A program made the position numbers and the translations under genes. This document shows, piece by piece, positions 36,441 through 47,279 of a DNA stretch of 64,000 nucleotides (position 1 is its first letter; the number at the start of each line of letters is the position of its first letter). The notes under the pieces are model-generated. The model did not search any database, had not been told where the DNA came from, and saw only the letters and a program-made list of their open reading frames with translations. The stretch covers positions 186,001 to 250,000 of the forward strand of contig NZ_JBAJIJ010000002.1 in NCBI RefSeq assembly GCF_036867135.1. The letters run 5' to 3'. This DNA is from Aeromicrobium sp. Sec7.5. Its GTDB lineage: Bacteria > Actinomycetota > Actinomycetes > Propionibacteriales > Nocardioidaceae.

Positions 36441-37307
36441 TCAGTCACGCGTCGATCCTCGCAGACGGGCCACGACGCGGACGGCGTCGGCCGACGGTCG
36501 GGCCTCGTGGACGCGGACCGCCCAGGCGCCCGCCAGCGCCGACAGCGTCGAGACGGCCGCGGAGGCGTCGTCACGGTCCGCCGCCGGTCTCAGCCCGTCG
36601 TGGGACGCCAGGAGCTCGCCCAGGAACCGCTTGCGGCTGGCCGCCACGAGCAACGGGTGCCCGAGGTCGGCGAACACGCCGAGACGCTCGAGCACCTCCC
36701 AGTTCTGCGAACCGGTCTTGGAGAAGCCCAGACCGGGGTCGACCACTAGGCGGTCGGCCGCGACGCCCGCAGCGAGCGCGTCAGTGACCTGCAGCAGGAG
36801 TTCGGTCCGCACGTCGGCCACGACGTCGTCGTAGTGCGTGTGGTCGGCGTCCTGCATCGCGGCGGAGTGGGCCCGCCAGTGCATCACGACGAACGGCGCA
36901 CCCGCGTCGGCCACGACACGCAGCATGTCGGGATCGGCCCGGCCGCCCGAGACGTCGTTGACGAGCGCGGCACCTGCGTCCCACGCCGCCGCCGCCACGG
37001 AGGCGCGCATCGTGTCGACCGAGACCGCCACACCGTCGCGCGCGAGGGCCCGGACGACGGGGACGACCCGCTCGAGCTCGGTCGCCTCGTCGACCCGCTG
37101 GGCGCCGGGCCGGGTGGACTCGCCGCCCACGTCGACGAGGTCGGCGCCGTCGGCCACGAGGCTCCTGCCGCGGGCGGCCGCCGCGTCGGCGTCGAGCCAT
37201 AGACCACCGTCGGAGAAGGAGTCAGGGGTGACGTTCACGACCCCCATGACGAGGGTGCGGTCCGCGCCGGGGGCACCGGCGAGGCCGGGGACCAGTGGCC
37301 GGGTCAC
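36441..37307 (-). CDS. folP: Dihydropteroate synthase
   Basis: 288 aa TIM barrel: [14 protein letters not shown] (DHPS signature 1), [10 protein letters not shown] (pABA/pyrophosphate loop 2), [23 protein letters not shown] and [11 protein letters not shown]. It joins pABA to hydroxymethyl-dihydropterin pyrophosphate; sulfonamide target. GTG at 37307 overlaps the folE stop. Confidence 0.96.
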   Translation of the reverse strand: MTRPLVPGLAGAPGADRTLVMGVVNVTPDSFSDGGLWLDADAAAARGRSLVADGADLVDVGGESTRPGAQRVDEATELERVVPVVRALARDGVAVSVDTMRASVAAAAWDAGAALVNDVSGGRADPDMLRVVADAGAPFVVMHWRAHSAAMQDADHTHYDDVVADVRTELLLQVTDALAAGVAADRLVVDPGLGFSKTGSQNWEVLERLGVFADLGHPLLVAASRKRFLGELLASHDGLRPAADRDDASAAVSTLSALAGAWAVRVHEARPSADAVRVVARLRGSTRD

Positions 37308-37870
37308 GATCCCTTGATGAGGTTCATCGCCTCGTTCCGGGTGGCCACCTCACGCAGCTGACCGCGGACCGCGCTCGTGATCGTCCTGGCGCCGCCCTTG
37401 CGGACGCCTCGCATCGTCATGCACAGGTGCTCGGCCTCGATCACCACGATCACGCCCCGGGGATTGAGCACCTCGATCAACGCGTCGGCGATCTGGGTCG
37501 TGAGCCGCTCCTGCACCTGGGGGCGCCGGGCGAAGACGTCGACGAGGCGGGCCAGCTTGGACAGGCCGGTGACGTTGCCCTCGGCAGCCGGGATGTAGCC
37601 GATGTGGGCGACGCCGAAGAACGGCACCAGGTGGTGCTCGCACATGCTCCACATCTCGATGTCCTTGACGAGCACGAGCTCGTCGTGACCGACGTCGAAC
37701 GTCGCGTTGAGGACCTCGGCGGGGTCCTGGTCGAGGCCCGCCACGAGCTCACCGTAGGACCGCGCGACCCGGGCGGGCGTCTCGCGCAGCCCCTCCCGGT
37801 CGGGGTCCTCGCCGATCGCGAACAGCAGCTCGCGGACGGCCGCCTCGGCCCGAGGCAGGTCGACGGCCAC
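37304..37870 (-). CDS. folE: GTP cyclohydrolase I
   Basis: 188 aa. Zinc and catalytic motifs: [20 protein letters not shown] (Cys and His), [20 protein letters not shown] and [12 protein letters not shown] (second Cys). It converts GTP to dihydroneopterin triphosphate, entering folate synthesis. GTG start three bases after the ftsH stop, so ftsH and folE share a transcript. Confidence 0.96.
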   Translation of the reverse strand: MAVDLPRAEAAVRELLFAIGEDPDREGLRETPARVARSYGELVAGLDQDPAEVLNATFDVGHDELVLVKDIEMWSMCEHHLVPFFGVAHIGYIPAAEGNVTGLSKLARLVDVFARRPQVQERLTTQIADALIEVLNPRGVIVVIEAEHLCMTMRGVRKGGARTITSAVRGQLREVATRNEAMNLIKGS

Positions 37871-37873
37871 GGA

Positions 37874-39841
<1,968 letters not shown>

Positions 39842-39978
39842 GGGGCGTCAGCCCACCCTCTCCTCGGCGAATCGACGGTAGGTGAACCGTACACGCGCAC
39901 AGGTCACGCGTGAGCAACGTCCGGAGGACCCGTCAGGTTCCGCCCGCACGGGCTCGAGGCCCGGCATCGCAGGACGGT

Positions 39979-40560
39979 TCAGCGGTAGACGTGCTCGGCG
40001 AGCGTGCCGATGCAGCGCAGGTTGCGGTAGCGCTCTCCGTAGTCGAGGCCGTAGCCGACCACGAAGGCGTTGGGGATGTCGAAGCCCACGTACTTGACGT
40101 CGACCTCCATCTGCAGGGCGTCGGGCTTGCGCAGCAGCGTGGCGATCTCGACCGAGGCCGGCTTGCGCGACTTCAGGTTGGCGACGAGCCACGACAGCGT
40201 GAGGCCGGTGTCGATGATGTCCTCGACGATCAGGACGTCACGACCGCTGATGTCGGCGTCGAGGTCCTTGAGGATGCGCACGACGCCCGAGCTCTTGGTG
40301 CCCGAGCCGTACGACGAGACCGCCATCCAGTCCATCTCGACGTGGCGGTCGAGCGACCGGGCCAGGTCGGCCATGACCATGACCGCGCCCTTGAGCACGC
40401 CCACGAGCAGGACGTCGCGGCCCTCGTAGTCGGCCTGGATCTGCTGCGCGATCTCCCGGAGTCGAGCCTGGATCTGCTCCTCCGTGAAGAGCGTCTGGCT
40501 GAGGTCGAGATCGGCTTCGATGTCTGCGCGGTCCACGGGTTCAGGGTGCCACAGCGTCAC
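39979..40560 (-). CDS. hpt: Hypoxanthine phosphoribosyltransferase
   Basis: 193 aa type I PRTase: the PRPP loop [17 protein letters not shown], active-site loop [12 protein letters not shown], and [14 protein letters not shown] near the end. It salvages hypoxanthine/guanine. GTG at 40560 overlaps the tilS stop (GTGA); a second GTG at 40536 would give a 185-aa protein. tilS-hpt-ftsH order is widely conserved in bacteria. Confidence 0.94.
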   Translation of the reverse strand: MTLWHPEPVDRADIEADLDLSQTLFTEEQIQARLREIAQQIQADYEGRDVLLVGVLKGAVMVMADLARSLDRHVEMDWMAVSSYGSGTKSSGVVRILKDLDADISGRDVLIVEDIIDTGLTLSWLVANLKSRKPASVEIATLLRKPDALQMEVDVKYVGFDIPNAFVVGYGLDYGERYRNLRCIGTLAEHVYR

Positions 40561-41534
40561 GGCACGGGCGGGGTCGGGACGAAGACCAGGCGATCGGCCT
40601 CCCGAGTGCAGGCGATACCGCCGGGCAGCTCGATCCGTCGACCGCCGCGGAGGTCGGTCACCAGGCCGTCGAGGTGCGCGAGGTGAGCGGCCGTCAGGTC
40701 ACCGGCCGACGCCCCGGCCGCGAGCGCGAGCCGGCGCAGCACCCGGCTGCGCACCGCCGGGTGCTGCGCCGCGATCTCGGGGATCCTCGGCTCGGGGTGG
40801 GCGTCGAGCCAGCCCGCGGCCAGCGACTCCAACAGCTCCGTGTCACGCCGGAGCTGCTCCGCGGTGCGCGCCAACGCCTCGGCGACGCCGCCGTCGAGCA
40901 CGTCGTCGAGGAGCGGCATCAGCTCGTGCCGCACGCGCGAGCGCCGGAACCGGGGGTCGGCGTTGTGGGGGTCGTGCCAGGGGACGAGGCCGAGCGCCGC
41001 GCAGACCGCCTCGGTGTCGAGGCGACGAAGACCGAGGAACGGTCGTCGCACCAGGCCGGTGCGCGTCGCCATCGCGGCGAGCGACCGTGGTCCCGAGCCG
41101 CGGCCGAGGCCCAGCAGGACCGTCTCGGCCTGGTCGTCCAGGGTGTGCGCGAGGCAGAGGGCCACGGCTCCGAGCTCGGCGGACCGCGTCTGCAGCGCTG
41201 CGTGCCGGGCGGTGCGAGCCGCCGCCTCGGGTCCGCCCTCCTCCCCCACGGCCACGGTCGCGACCTCCGCCGCGAGGCCCAGGTCGCGACACTGGGCGGC
41301 AGCGCGCGCCGCGACCTCCGCGGACCCGGCCTGCAGACCGTGGTCGACGACCACCGCGGTCACGTGCCAGTCGGCACGGCTCCCCACGAACGCGAGGCTC
41401 GCGGCCAGGGCCAGCGAGTCGGCACCGCCGGAGACGCCGACCACGACGGCGCTGCCCGGCGCGACGTCGCCCAGCGCGTCACGGACCGCGGCGCGCCCCG
41501 CCGCCACCGCCGGGTCCATCCGTCCTCCGCCCAC
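40557..41534 (-). CDS. tilS: tRNA(Ile)-lysidine synthetase
   Basis: 325 aa. N-type ATP pyrophosphatase loop [45 protein letters not shown] are the TilS-specific motifs; a short C-terminal region follows, as in actinobacterial forms. It modifies C34 of the AUA-reading tRNA-Ile. Alternative start ATG at 41519 (MDPAVAAG). Confidence 0.93.
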   Translation of the reverse strand: MGGGRMDPAVAAGRAAVRDALGDVAPGSAVVVGVSGGADSLALAASLAFVGSRADWHVTAVVVDHGLQAGSAEVAARAAAQCRDLGLAAEVATVAVGEEGGPEAAARTARHAALQTRSAELGAVALCLAHTLDDQAETVLLGLGRGSGPRSLAAMATRTGLVRRPFLGLRRLDTEAVCAALGLVPWHDPHNADPRFRRSRVRHELMPLLDDVLDGGVAEALARTAEQLRRDTELLESLAAGWLDAHPEPRIPEIAAQHPAVRSRVLRRLALAAGASAGDLTAAHLAHLDGLVTDLRGGRRIELPGGIACTREADRLVFVPTPPVP

Positions 41535-41555
41535 GCCCCCACCCTCTCAGCCGTT

Positions 41556-41707
41556 CCGCTCGCGAGAGAGATTGTTGGTGGCGAGGAGAGACTTTGTTGG
41601 TGGCGAGGAGAGAGTTCGTGCGGACCGCCGAGCGCCCGCCGCAACAAAGTCACTCGTGACCACCAACAAACTCGCTCGTGACCACCAACAAAGTCTCTCG
41701 CGAGCGG
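41556..41707. repeat. Intergenic inverted-repeat cluster, family C copy 1
   Basis: About 150 bases between tilS and the zinc protease. The ends form a 25-bp imperfect inverted repeat, CCGCTCGCGAGAGA followed by TGTTGGTGG, with its complement at 41681-41707. Internal units carry GAGAGACTTTGTTGGTGG forward (41585-41603) and ACCACCAACAAA inverted (41659-41670 and 41681-41692). The same element is at 47178-47276. Confidence 0.88.
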
Positions 41708-42727
41708 TCAGGCGTGGACGCGGTCGAGCCAGAGCTTCGGTTCGAGGACCTCTTCGTGGGAGGGCAGGGTCTCGGGCGAGGTCCAGACGGCGTTGAACCC
41801 GTCCATCCCGACCCGGTCGACCACGGCGCGCACGAACTCCGCGCCCTCCTTGTACTGGCGCAGCTTGCCCTCCATCCCGAGCAGCTTGCGGACGAGGCGG
41901 TCGATCGGGCTCGCCTGGTCGCGACGCTGGGTGAAGCGACGGCGGATCGTGGCGACCGTGGGCACCACCTCCGGACCCACCCCGTCCATCACGACGTCGG
42001 CGTGGCCCTCCAGCAGCGACATGACGCCCGTGGCCTTGCCGACCAGGCGGCGCTGCTCCTCGGTCTGGAACAGCTCGGCCAGCGACAGCTCGATCTCACC
42101 GCGGACCGCCCGCCCGATCTGCTCCAGGACGTGCCCCATCGACTCCGAGTCGGTCTGGTCGAGGAACTCCTGCACGATGCTGCGGAGGTGGTCGCGCAGC
42201 CACGGGTTGGCGGTGAACTGGACCCGGTGGGTCTCCTCGTGGAGGCAGACCCACAGGCGGAAGTCAGCCGGGACGACCTCGAGCTTGCGCTCGATCTGGA
42301 CCACGTTGGGCGCGACGAGCAGCAGACGGCCCGGCTCGCCGCCGGGTCCGGTCCAGAACGGGTCGAACTGTCCGAGCACCCGGCTCGAGACGAGGGCCAG
42401 GACCGCACCGAGCTCGGCGCCGCTGACGGCACCACCCACGCGCCGCACGAGCGGGCTGCTGCGCTCGTCGAGCTTGTCGAGCGCCGGGCCGAGCAGCCCG
42501 GAGAACGATCCGAGGTTCGCCTCGATCCAGCGCGGACGGTCGACGACGAGGATCGGGGTGGCGTCGGTGGGGGCCGACAGGCCCGTGAAGTCGCGCACCG
42601 GGCCCTGCGACCGGACGGCCGCAACCCGGAGCTCCTCGACGATCTCGGCCGCCTCGCCCGGGGAGACCTCGGGTCCAGGACGGCTGAGACGTGCTCCCGT
42701 GCTGCGGGCGAGCCGCCAATCGATCAT
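41708..42727 (-). CDS. Zinc-dependent metalloprotease, DUF2342 / F420-associated type
   Basis: 339 aa. The HExxH zinc motif is LHEETHRVQF (about 178-187) and a third-ligand region EGHADVVMD lies about 60 residues later. This is the actinobacterial 'zinc-dependent metalloprotease' family (Rv3626c counterpart) between tilS and dacB. Substrate unknown; no signal peptide. ATG 42727 is seven bases from TAGGTT (42735-42740, minus), consistent with a leaderless mRNA. Confidence 0.85.
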   Translation of the reverse strand: MIDWRLARSTGARLSRPGPEVSPGEAAEIVEELRVAAVRSQGPVRDFTGLSAPTDATPILVVDRPRWIEANLGSFSGLLGPALDKLDERSSPLVRRVGGAVSGAELGAVLALVSSRVLGQFDPFWTGPGGEPGRLLLVAPNVVQIERKLEVVPADFRLWVCLHEETHRVQFTANPWLRDHLRSIVQEFLDQTDSESMGHVLEQIGRAVRGEIELSLAELFQTEEQRRLVGKATGVMSLLEGHADVVMDGVGPEVVPTVATIRRRFTQRRDQASPIDRLVRKLLGMEGKLRQYKEGAEFVRAVVDRVGMDGFNAVWTSPETLPSHEEVLEPKLWLDRVHA

Positions 42728-42780
42728 GCCCCTCAACCTACGGTCCCGCGCCCAAGTGCGCTGGACCGGCGCCGGCCCCG

Positions 42781-44190
42781 TCAGGCCGCGCAGCTGCAGG
42801 CGGCGAGCGACGCCACGACGGCGTCGACCGCCGCCCGTGCGTCGAGCGCCAGGGCCACGTCGGCCTGGTCGACCATGACGGCCACGGTCAGCACCACGCC
42901 GTCGGCGGTCGTGACCGTGCCGGCGAGCGAGTGCACCTGGTTGAGCGCCCCCGTCTTGACCCGCGCCAGTCCGCGGCCGGCGAGCCCCACGAACCGCTCC
43001 ACCAGCGTGCCGGTGAACCCCGCCACCGGCAGGTCGCCCGTGAGCTGGGGCGCGGCGAGCTCGGCGGCGGCCACGACCGAGGTCAGGGTCGACGGCGCGA
43101 TGCGGTTCTGCCGCGACAGACCGCTGCCGTCCCGGAGCACGAGTCCCGACGTGTCGATGCCCCCGGACTCGAGCGCCGCGACGATCGAGCTCGTGGCGCC
43201 CTCGAAGCTGGGCTCGGCCCCGGACCCGAGGGCGACCTGCCGAGCGATCACCTCGGCGGCCCCGTTGTCGCTCGTGACCGCCATGCGCTCGACGGCCTGC
43301 GCCACGGTGGGGCCCTCGACCTGGGCGACCGGCGCCGCGTCGACCGGGGCCTGGCCGGGCTGGACCTCGCCGACCGCGATGCCCCGCTCGACCAGCTGCG
43401 CCGCGAAGATCCCGGCCGCCGAGCCCGAGGGGTCCTCGACCCGGCGCTGGTCGATGCGACCGCGATCGACCCACAGGGCCGTGATGGGACTGACCTGGTT
43501 CTGGGAGGCGTAGGACGGCTCCCACGTCGGATTGTCGGCAGGGCCGGTGAACAGGGTGTCGTCGTAATCCAGCCGCACCTGGGTCACGCCCTGCTCGACC
43601 AGCGCCTGCGCCGTGCGGTCGGCGAGGGTGGCGAGGTCGGCACGAGCCGCGAAACCTCGGTCGGCCGGCGTGGCCATGAGATAGGGGTCGCCGCCGCCCA
43701 CGAGGACGAGGCGATCGCCGTCGAGCACCGTCGTGGTGCGAAACCGCTCCTGAGGGTCGAGCGTGGTCAACGCCGCGTACCCCGTGAGGAGCTTGGTGGT
43801 GGAGGCCGGGATGAAGGCGTCGGGCGAGGTCATGAGCAGCTCGTCGCCGTCGAGCTCGCGCACCGAGACGCCGACGTGCGGCCCGAGGATCGGCTGTCCG
43901 GAGGCCGACTCGACCGCCCGGGCGACCGCCGTGGCATCGGCCGACGCCGGCGGAACCGCGGACACCGTCTGGTCGGCGGGGCCGGGCGCCCGGAGCGCCT
44001 CCGGCTCGGACACGTACCGGTCGCCGCAGTCGCCGCCGCAGAGGAAGTCGTTCAGCGCCCCCCGCTGGTGCAGCACCACGCCACCGGCGACGGCACCTGC
44101 CAGGACCACGAGTGCCATGGCCCAGGAAAGGACACCCAGGACTCGCCTCCCAGTGCTTTTCCGCACCCGGTGGCTGTTGCGCGACGTCAC
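42781..44190 (-). CDS. dacB: D-alanyl-D-alanine carboxypeptidase/endopeptidase (PBP4, family S13)
   Basis: 469 aa. A basic start and a signal-anchor helix (about 17-40) export it. Catalytic motifs: PASTTKLLTG (SxxK), TSDNGAAEVI (SxN) and VKTGALNQVHSLAG (KTG). It cleaves peptidoglycan cross-links and terminal D-Ala outside the cell. GTG at 44190 is seven bases from TAGTCT (44198-44203, minus). The gene is divergent from ppa, as Rv3627c and Rv3628 are. Confidence 0.93.
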   Translation of the reverse strand: MTSRNSHRVRKSTGRRVLGVLSWAMALVVLAGAVAGGVVLHQRGALNDFLCGGDCGDRYVSEPEALRAPGPADQTVSAVPPASADATAVARAVESASGQPILGPHVGVSVRELDGDELLMTSPDAFIPASTTKLLTGYAALTTLDPQERFRTTTVLDGDRLVLVGGGDPYLMATPADRGFAARADLATLADRTAQALVEQGVTQVRLDYDDTLFTGPADNPTWEPSYASQNQVSPITALWVDRGRIDQRRVEDPSGSAAGIFAAQLVERGIAVGEVQPGQAPVDAAPVAQVEGPTVAQAVERMAVTSDNGAAEVIARQVALGSGAEPSFEGATSSIVAALESGGIDTSGLVLRDGSGLSRQNRIAPSTLTSVVAAAELAAPQLTGDLPVAGFTGTLVERFVGLAGRGLARVKTGALNQVHSLAGTVTTADGVVLTVAVMVDQADVALALDARAAVDAVVASLAACSCAA

Positions 44191-44301
44191 ATGGGCCAGA
44201 CTATAGAGACGGCCTCCCGCCTCGGATCATCGGAGTGGACGGCCACCGACGACTGACGACCTGCCGTGAGCGACTCCGGCCGGCCACCACCTGGAGGACA
44301 T

Positions 44302-44796
44302 GTGATCTTCGACGTCACCGTGGAGATTCCCAAGGGCGAGCGCAACAAGTACGAGCTCGACCACAAGACGCACCGGCTCCGTCTGGACCGCACGCTCTTC
44401 ACCTCGATGACCTACCCGGCCGACTACGGGTTCATCGACGACTCGCTCGGCAACGACGGCGACCCGCTGGACGCCCTCGTCGTCCTGCCGTTCCCGACGT
44501 TCCCGGGCTGCGTCATCGAGTGCCGGGCGATCGGCATGTTCAAGATGACCGACGACGCCGGCGGCGACGACAAGATCCTGTGCGTCCCGGCCACCGACCC
44601 GCGCCAGGTGCACCTGCAGGACATCACCGACGTGGCCGAGTTCGACCGCGGCGAGATCCAGCACTTCTTCGAGACCTACAAGGACCTCGAGCCCGACAAG
44701 TTCGTCGAGAAGGGCTCCCTGTGGGTCGGCCGCGAGGAGGCCGAGGCCGAGATCCGCGCCAGCTTCCAGCGCTTCACCGACAACGGAGGGTACTGA
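44302..44796 (+). CDS. ppa: Inorganic pyrophosphatase, family I
   Basis: 164 aa. [17 protein letters not shown] (substrate lysine/arginine), [20 protein letters not shown] with the family signature DGDPLD, and VPATDPRQ. It hydrolyses PPi, pulling biosynthetic reactions. I chose GTG 44302 (GGAGG four bases upstream) over an upstream in-frame start at 44266, because the protein then begins, like its homologues, with the first beta strand IFDVTVEIP. Confidence 0.95.
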   Translation: MIFDVTVEIPKGERNKYELDHKTHRLRLDRTLFTSMTYPADYGFIDDSLGNDGDPLDALVVLPFPTFPGCVIECRAIGMFKMTDDAGGDDKILCVPATDPRQVHLQDITDVAEFDRGEIQHFFETYKDLEPDKFVEKGSLWVGREEAEAEIRASFQRFTDNGGY

Positions 44797-45013
44797 CGCG
44801 CTCCGCGCGTCTCCGCGACTTCGTCGCGGCCGGGCTTCGCCCGGAGTACTTCTCGTCGCTTCGCTCCTCGCCACTGGTTAACGCCAGCGGCGGGGAGCGT
44901 CGTCGTTCTGGCGGCTCGAGGCGGTCCTGGGCCGGGCTTCGCCCGGAGTACTTCTCGTCGCTTCGCTCCTCGCCATGGCTGGTGCCAATGGCGGGGAGCG
45001 TTGTCGTTCTAGC
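44797..45013. repeat. Hairpin string plus 102-bp tandem duplication between ppa and tetR
   Basis: Directly after the ppa stop comes a hairpin string (CGCGACTTCGTCGCG, CCGGGCTTCGCCCGG). A 46-bp perfect direct repeat, starting GGCCGGGCTTCGCCCGG, lies at 44828-44873 and 44930-44975, a 102-base offset. The sequence after each, GGCGGGGAGCGTCGTCGTTCT (20 bases cited from either copy, with one change), also repeats, and in the second copy it runs into the stop of the tetR gene. So the 3' end of tetR and its downstream hairpins have been duplicated. Confidence 0.85.
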
Positions 45014-45617
45014 TGTCGCGCGGGCGGACGAGGGCACGGATCGCGGGGGCGAAGACGCCGACGTCGATCGAGCTGTCGAGCGAGCGCATGGCCCCCATGC
45101 CGATGCCGAGGCTCAGCAGCGACGTCGCCGCCTGATCGGGCGTGAGCGCGAGCTCGAAGCCCTCCTCCTCGGCGATCTGAGCGATCAGACCGGCGGCCAT
45201 CGACCGCATCTCGCGGTGCCGCTTCACGAGCTCGCGCGCGACGAACGGGCTGTGGCGGGCGGCTGCGGCGAACTCGACCTCGAGCGCGGTGTAGCGCGGG
45301 CTGCCGACGCTGCGGCGCGCCCACTCCACGAAGGCGTCGATCCGGCCGTCGAGGTCGGTACGGGCGCTGAACGCCTCGACGATCCCCTCGATCTGCTCGG
45401 CGTGCATGCTGTCGAGCACGGCCAGGCACAGCTCTTCCTTGCCGGCGAAGTTGGAGTAGACGGCACCCTTGGAGAATCCGGCCGCGACCGCCACCTTGTC
45501 GAGGGCCGTGGCCGCGTACCCCTCGGTCAGGAAGAGGTCGCGAGCGACCTCCACGAGACGCTCGCGCGTCTGCGCCTGGCGCTCGGCCCGGGTGATCCGC
45601 GTTCCGTCGACCGTCAC
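45009..45617 (-). CDS. TetR-family transcriptional regulator
   Basis: 202 aa. N-terminal TetR HTH: TRERLVEVARDLFLTEGYAATALDKVAVAAGFSKGAVYSNF (motif split over residues 18-58; YSNFAGKEEL is typical). The ligand domain is unspecific. GTG start at 45617 with AGGAG seven bases upstream. It is divergent from the monooxygenase gene and very likely represses it through the palindrome at 45662-45680. Confidence 0.9.
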   Translation of the reverse strand: MTVDGTRITRAERQAQTRERLVEVARDLFLTEGYAATALDKVAVAAGFSKGAVYSNFAGKEELCLAVLDSMHAEQIEGIVEAFSARTDLDGRIDAFVEWARRSVGSPRYTALEVEFAAAARHSPFVARELVKRHREMRSMAAGLIAQIAEEEGFELALTPDQAATSLLSLGIGMGAMRSLDSSIDVGVFAPAIRALVRPRDS

Positions 45618-45648
45618 GTCGCTCTCCTCACATCGATGCCGTTCCGTC

Positions 45649-45677
45649 TTGGCGCAGCACTCAGATACCGATAGTAT
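45649..45677 (+). promoter_or_regulatory. Promoter of the BVMO gene
   Basis: TTGGCG (45649-45654), exactly 17 bases, TAGTAT (45672-45677). The start codon GTG is at 45685, so the transcript should be leaderless; no ribosome-binding site is present. Confidence 0.65.
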
Positions 45678-45680
45678 CTG
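45662..45680. promoter_or_regulatory. Palindromic operator, likely for the divergent TetR regulator
   Basis: CAGATACCGATAGTATCTG: two perfect 7-bp arms around 5 bases. It covers the -10 element of the monooxygenase promoter, so a bound repressor would block RNA polymerase. Confidence 0.75.
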
Positions 45681-45684
45681 AAAT

Positions 45685-47172
45685 GTGATCAGCACCGACA
45701 CCCTCATCATCGGCAGCGGCTTCTCCGGCATGGGCATGGCCATGAAGCTTCGCGAGGCCGGACGGACCGACTTCATCGTGCTCGAGAAGGCCGACGACGT
45801 CGGCGGCACCTGGCGCGACAACACCTACCCCGGCGCGGAGTGCGACGTCCAGAGCCACATGTACTCGTTCTCGTACGAGCTCAACCCCGAGTGGTCGCGC
45901 GAGTACTCGGGCCAGGCCGAGATCCACGCGTACATGCGCGGGGTCGCCCAGAAGCACCGCCTGCACGAGGTCATCCACTTCAACACCGAGATGACCGGCG
46001 CCACCTGGGACGAGGACGCCCAGCGCTGGACCGTGACCACCAACGGCGAGACGTACGACACCCGCGTGCTGGTCTCGGGCATCGGTGGCCTGCACATCCC
46101 CAACATCCCGAAGATCAAGGGCGCCGAGTCGTTCAAGGGCGCTCGCTTCCACTCCGCGCAGTGGGACCACGACGTCGACCTGACCGGCAAGCGTGTCGCG
46201 GTCATCGGCACGGGCGCGAGCGCGATCCAGTTCATCCCCCAGATCGCGCCGATCGTGGGCCAGCTCGACGTTCACCAGCGCACCGCGCCCTGGGTCGTGC
46301 CGAAGTCGAACCACGACATCACCGGCCGGAAGAAGACCTTCATCTCGAAGGTGCCCGGCGGCACCCGCGCCTACCGCAACATGCACTACTGGATGAACGA
46401 GGCGACCCAGCTGGGCTTCACCGGCCCGCTGCAGAACATCACCTCGGTCGTCGAGAAGAAGGTCTCGGGCTACATCCGCAAGACCGTCAACGATCCCGCG
46501 ACCGCCGAGAAGCTCATCCCCGACTACCGCCTCGGTTGCAAGCGCGTGCTCAAGACCGACAACTACATCCCGGTGTACAACCAGGAGAACGTCGAGCTCA
46601 TCGACACCGGCGTCGAGGAGATCACCGCCACCGGCATCCGCACGAAGGACGGCGACTTCCGCGAGGTCGACGTCATCATCTACGGCACCGGCTTCCACGT
46701 GACCGACGCGTTCCAGTGGGTGCACGTCACCGGCGAGGGCGGGCGCGACCTCTCGAAGACGTTCGACGAGGGCGGCATCGAGACGTACAACGGCGTCGCC
46801 GTGACGCACTTCCCGAACTTCTTCCTGCTCCTCGGGCCCAACACGGCGCTCGGCCACAACTCGGTCGTGTTCATGATCGAGCAGCAGACCAAGTGGATCG
46901 TCAAGCTGCTGCAGGCGATGGACGCCCGCGGCGCCGGGGCGGTTCAGCCGACGTCGCAGGCCCAGAGCGAGTTCAACGACCAGGTGCAGGAGAAGGTGTC
47001 CAAGGGCGTGTGGAGCCAGGGCGGCTGCACCAGCTGGTACCTCGACAGCCAGGGCAAGAACCGCACGATCTGGCCCGGGTTCACGTTCCGCTACTGGTGG
47101 CACCTGCGCCAGGTCGAGACCGACGACTTCATCTGGCACACCGCCGCGAAGCGCGAGAAGACCGCCGCCTGA
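45685..47172 (+). CDS. Type I Baeyer-Villiger / flavin-containing monooxygenase
   Basis: 495 aa. FAD site LIIGSGFSGMGMAMKL (GxGxxG), the BVMO fingerprint FKGARFHSAQWDHD (F-x-G-x3-H-x3-W-[PD]), and the NADPH site AVIGTGASAIQFIPQIA. It inserts oxygen into ketones or oxidises N/S atoms; the substrate is unknown. The divergent TetR gene suggests inducible, perhaps catabolic or xenobiotic, expression. Confidence 0.9.
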   Translation: MISTDTLIIGSGFSGMGMAMKLREAGRTDFIVLEKADDVGGTWRDNTYPGAECDVQSHMYSFSYELNPEWSREYSGQAEIHAYMRGVAQKHRLHEVIHFNTEMTGATWDEDAQRWTVTTNGETYDTRVLVSGIGGLHIPNIPKIKGAESFKGARFHSAQWDHDVDLTGKRVAVIGTGASAIQFIPQIAPIVGQLDVHQRTAPWVVPKSNHDITGRKKTFISKVPGGTRAYRNMHYWMNEATQLGFTGPLQNITSVVEKKVSGYIRKTVNDPATAEKLIPDYRLGCKRVLKTDNYIPVYNQENVELIDTGVEEITATGIRTKDGDFREVDVIIYGTGFHVTDAFQWVHVTGEGGRDLSKTFDEGGIETYNGVAVTHFPNFFLLLGPNTALGHNSVVFMIEQQTKWIVKLLQAMDARGAGAVQPTSQAQSEFNDQVQEKVSKGVWSQGGCTSWYLDSQGKNRTIWPGFTFRYWWHLRQVETDDFIWHTAAKREKTAA

Positions 47173-47177
47173 CGTTG

Positions 47178-47276
47178 CGCTCGCGAGAGAGTTTGTTGGT
47201 GGTCACGAGCGACCTTGTTTGCTCCTGACCACCAACAAAGTCTCTCCTGTGCACCAACAAAGTCTCTCGCGAGCGG
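47178..47276. repeat. Intergenic inverted-repeat cluster, family C copy 2
   Basis: Left arm 47179-47202 and right arm 47252-47275 match over 23 of 24 bases in inverted orientation (CGCTCGCGAGAGA, one variable base, then TTTGTTGGTG). An extra inverted unit ACCACCAACAAAG sits at 47228-47240. It lies between the convergent monooxygenase and helicase genes and is the same family as 41556-41707. Confidence 0.9.
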
Positions 47277-47279
47277 TAC

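Noticed and set aside
44828..44929. Possible pseudogene fragment of tetR from the first copy of the duplicated region
   Set aside because: It holds only the last few codons and downstream hairpins, so it is a local duplication, not a gene remnant of use.
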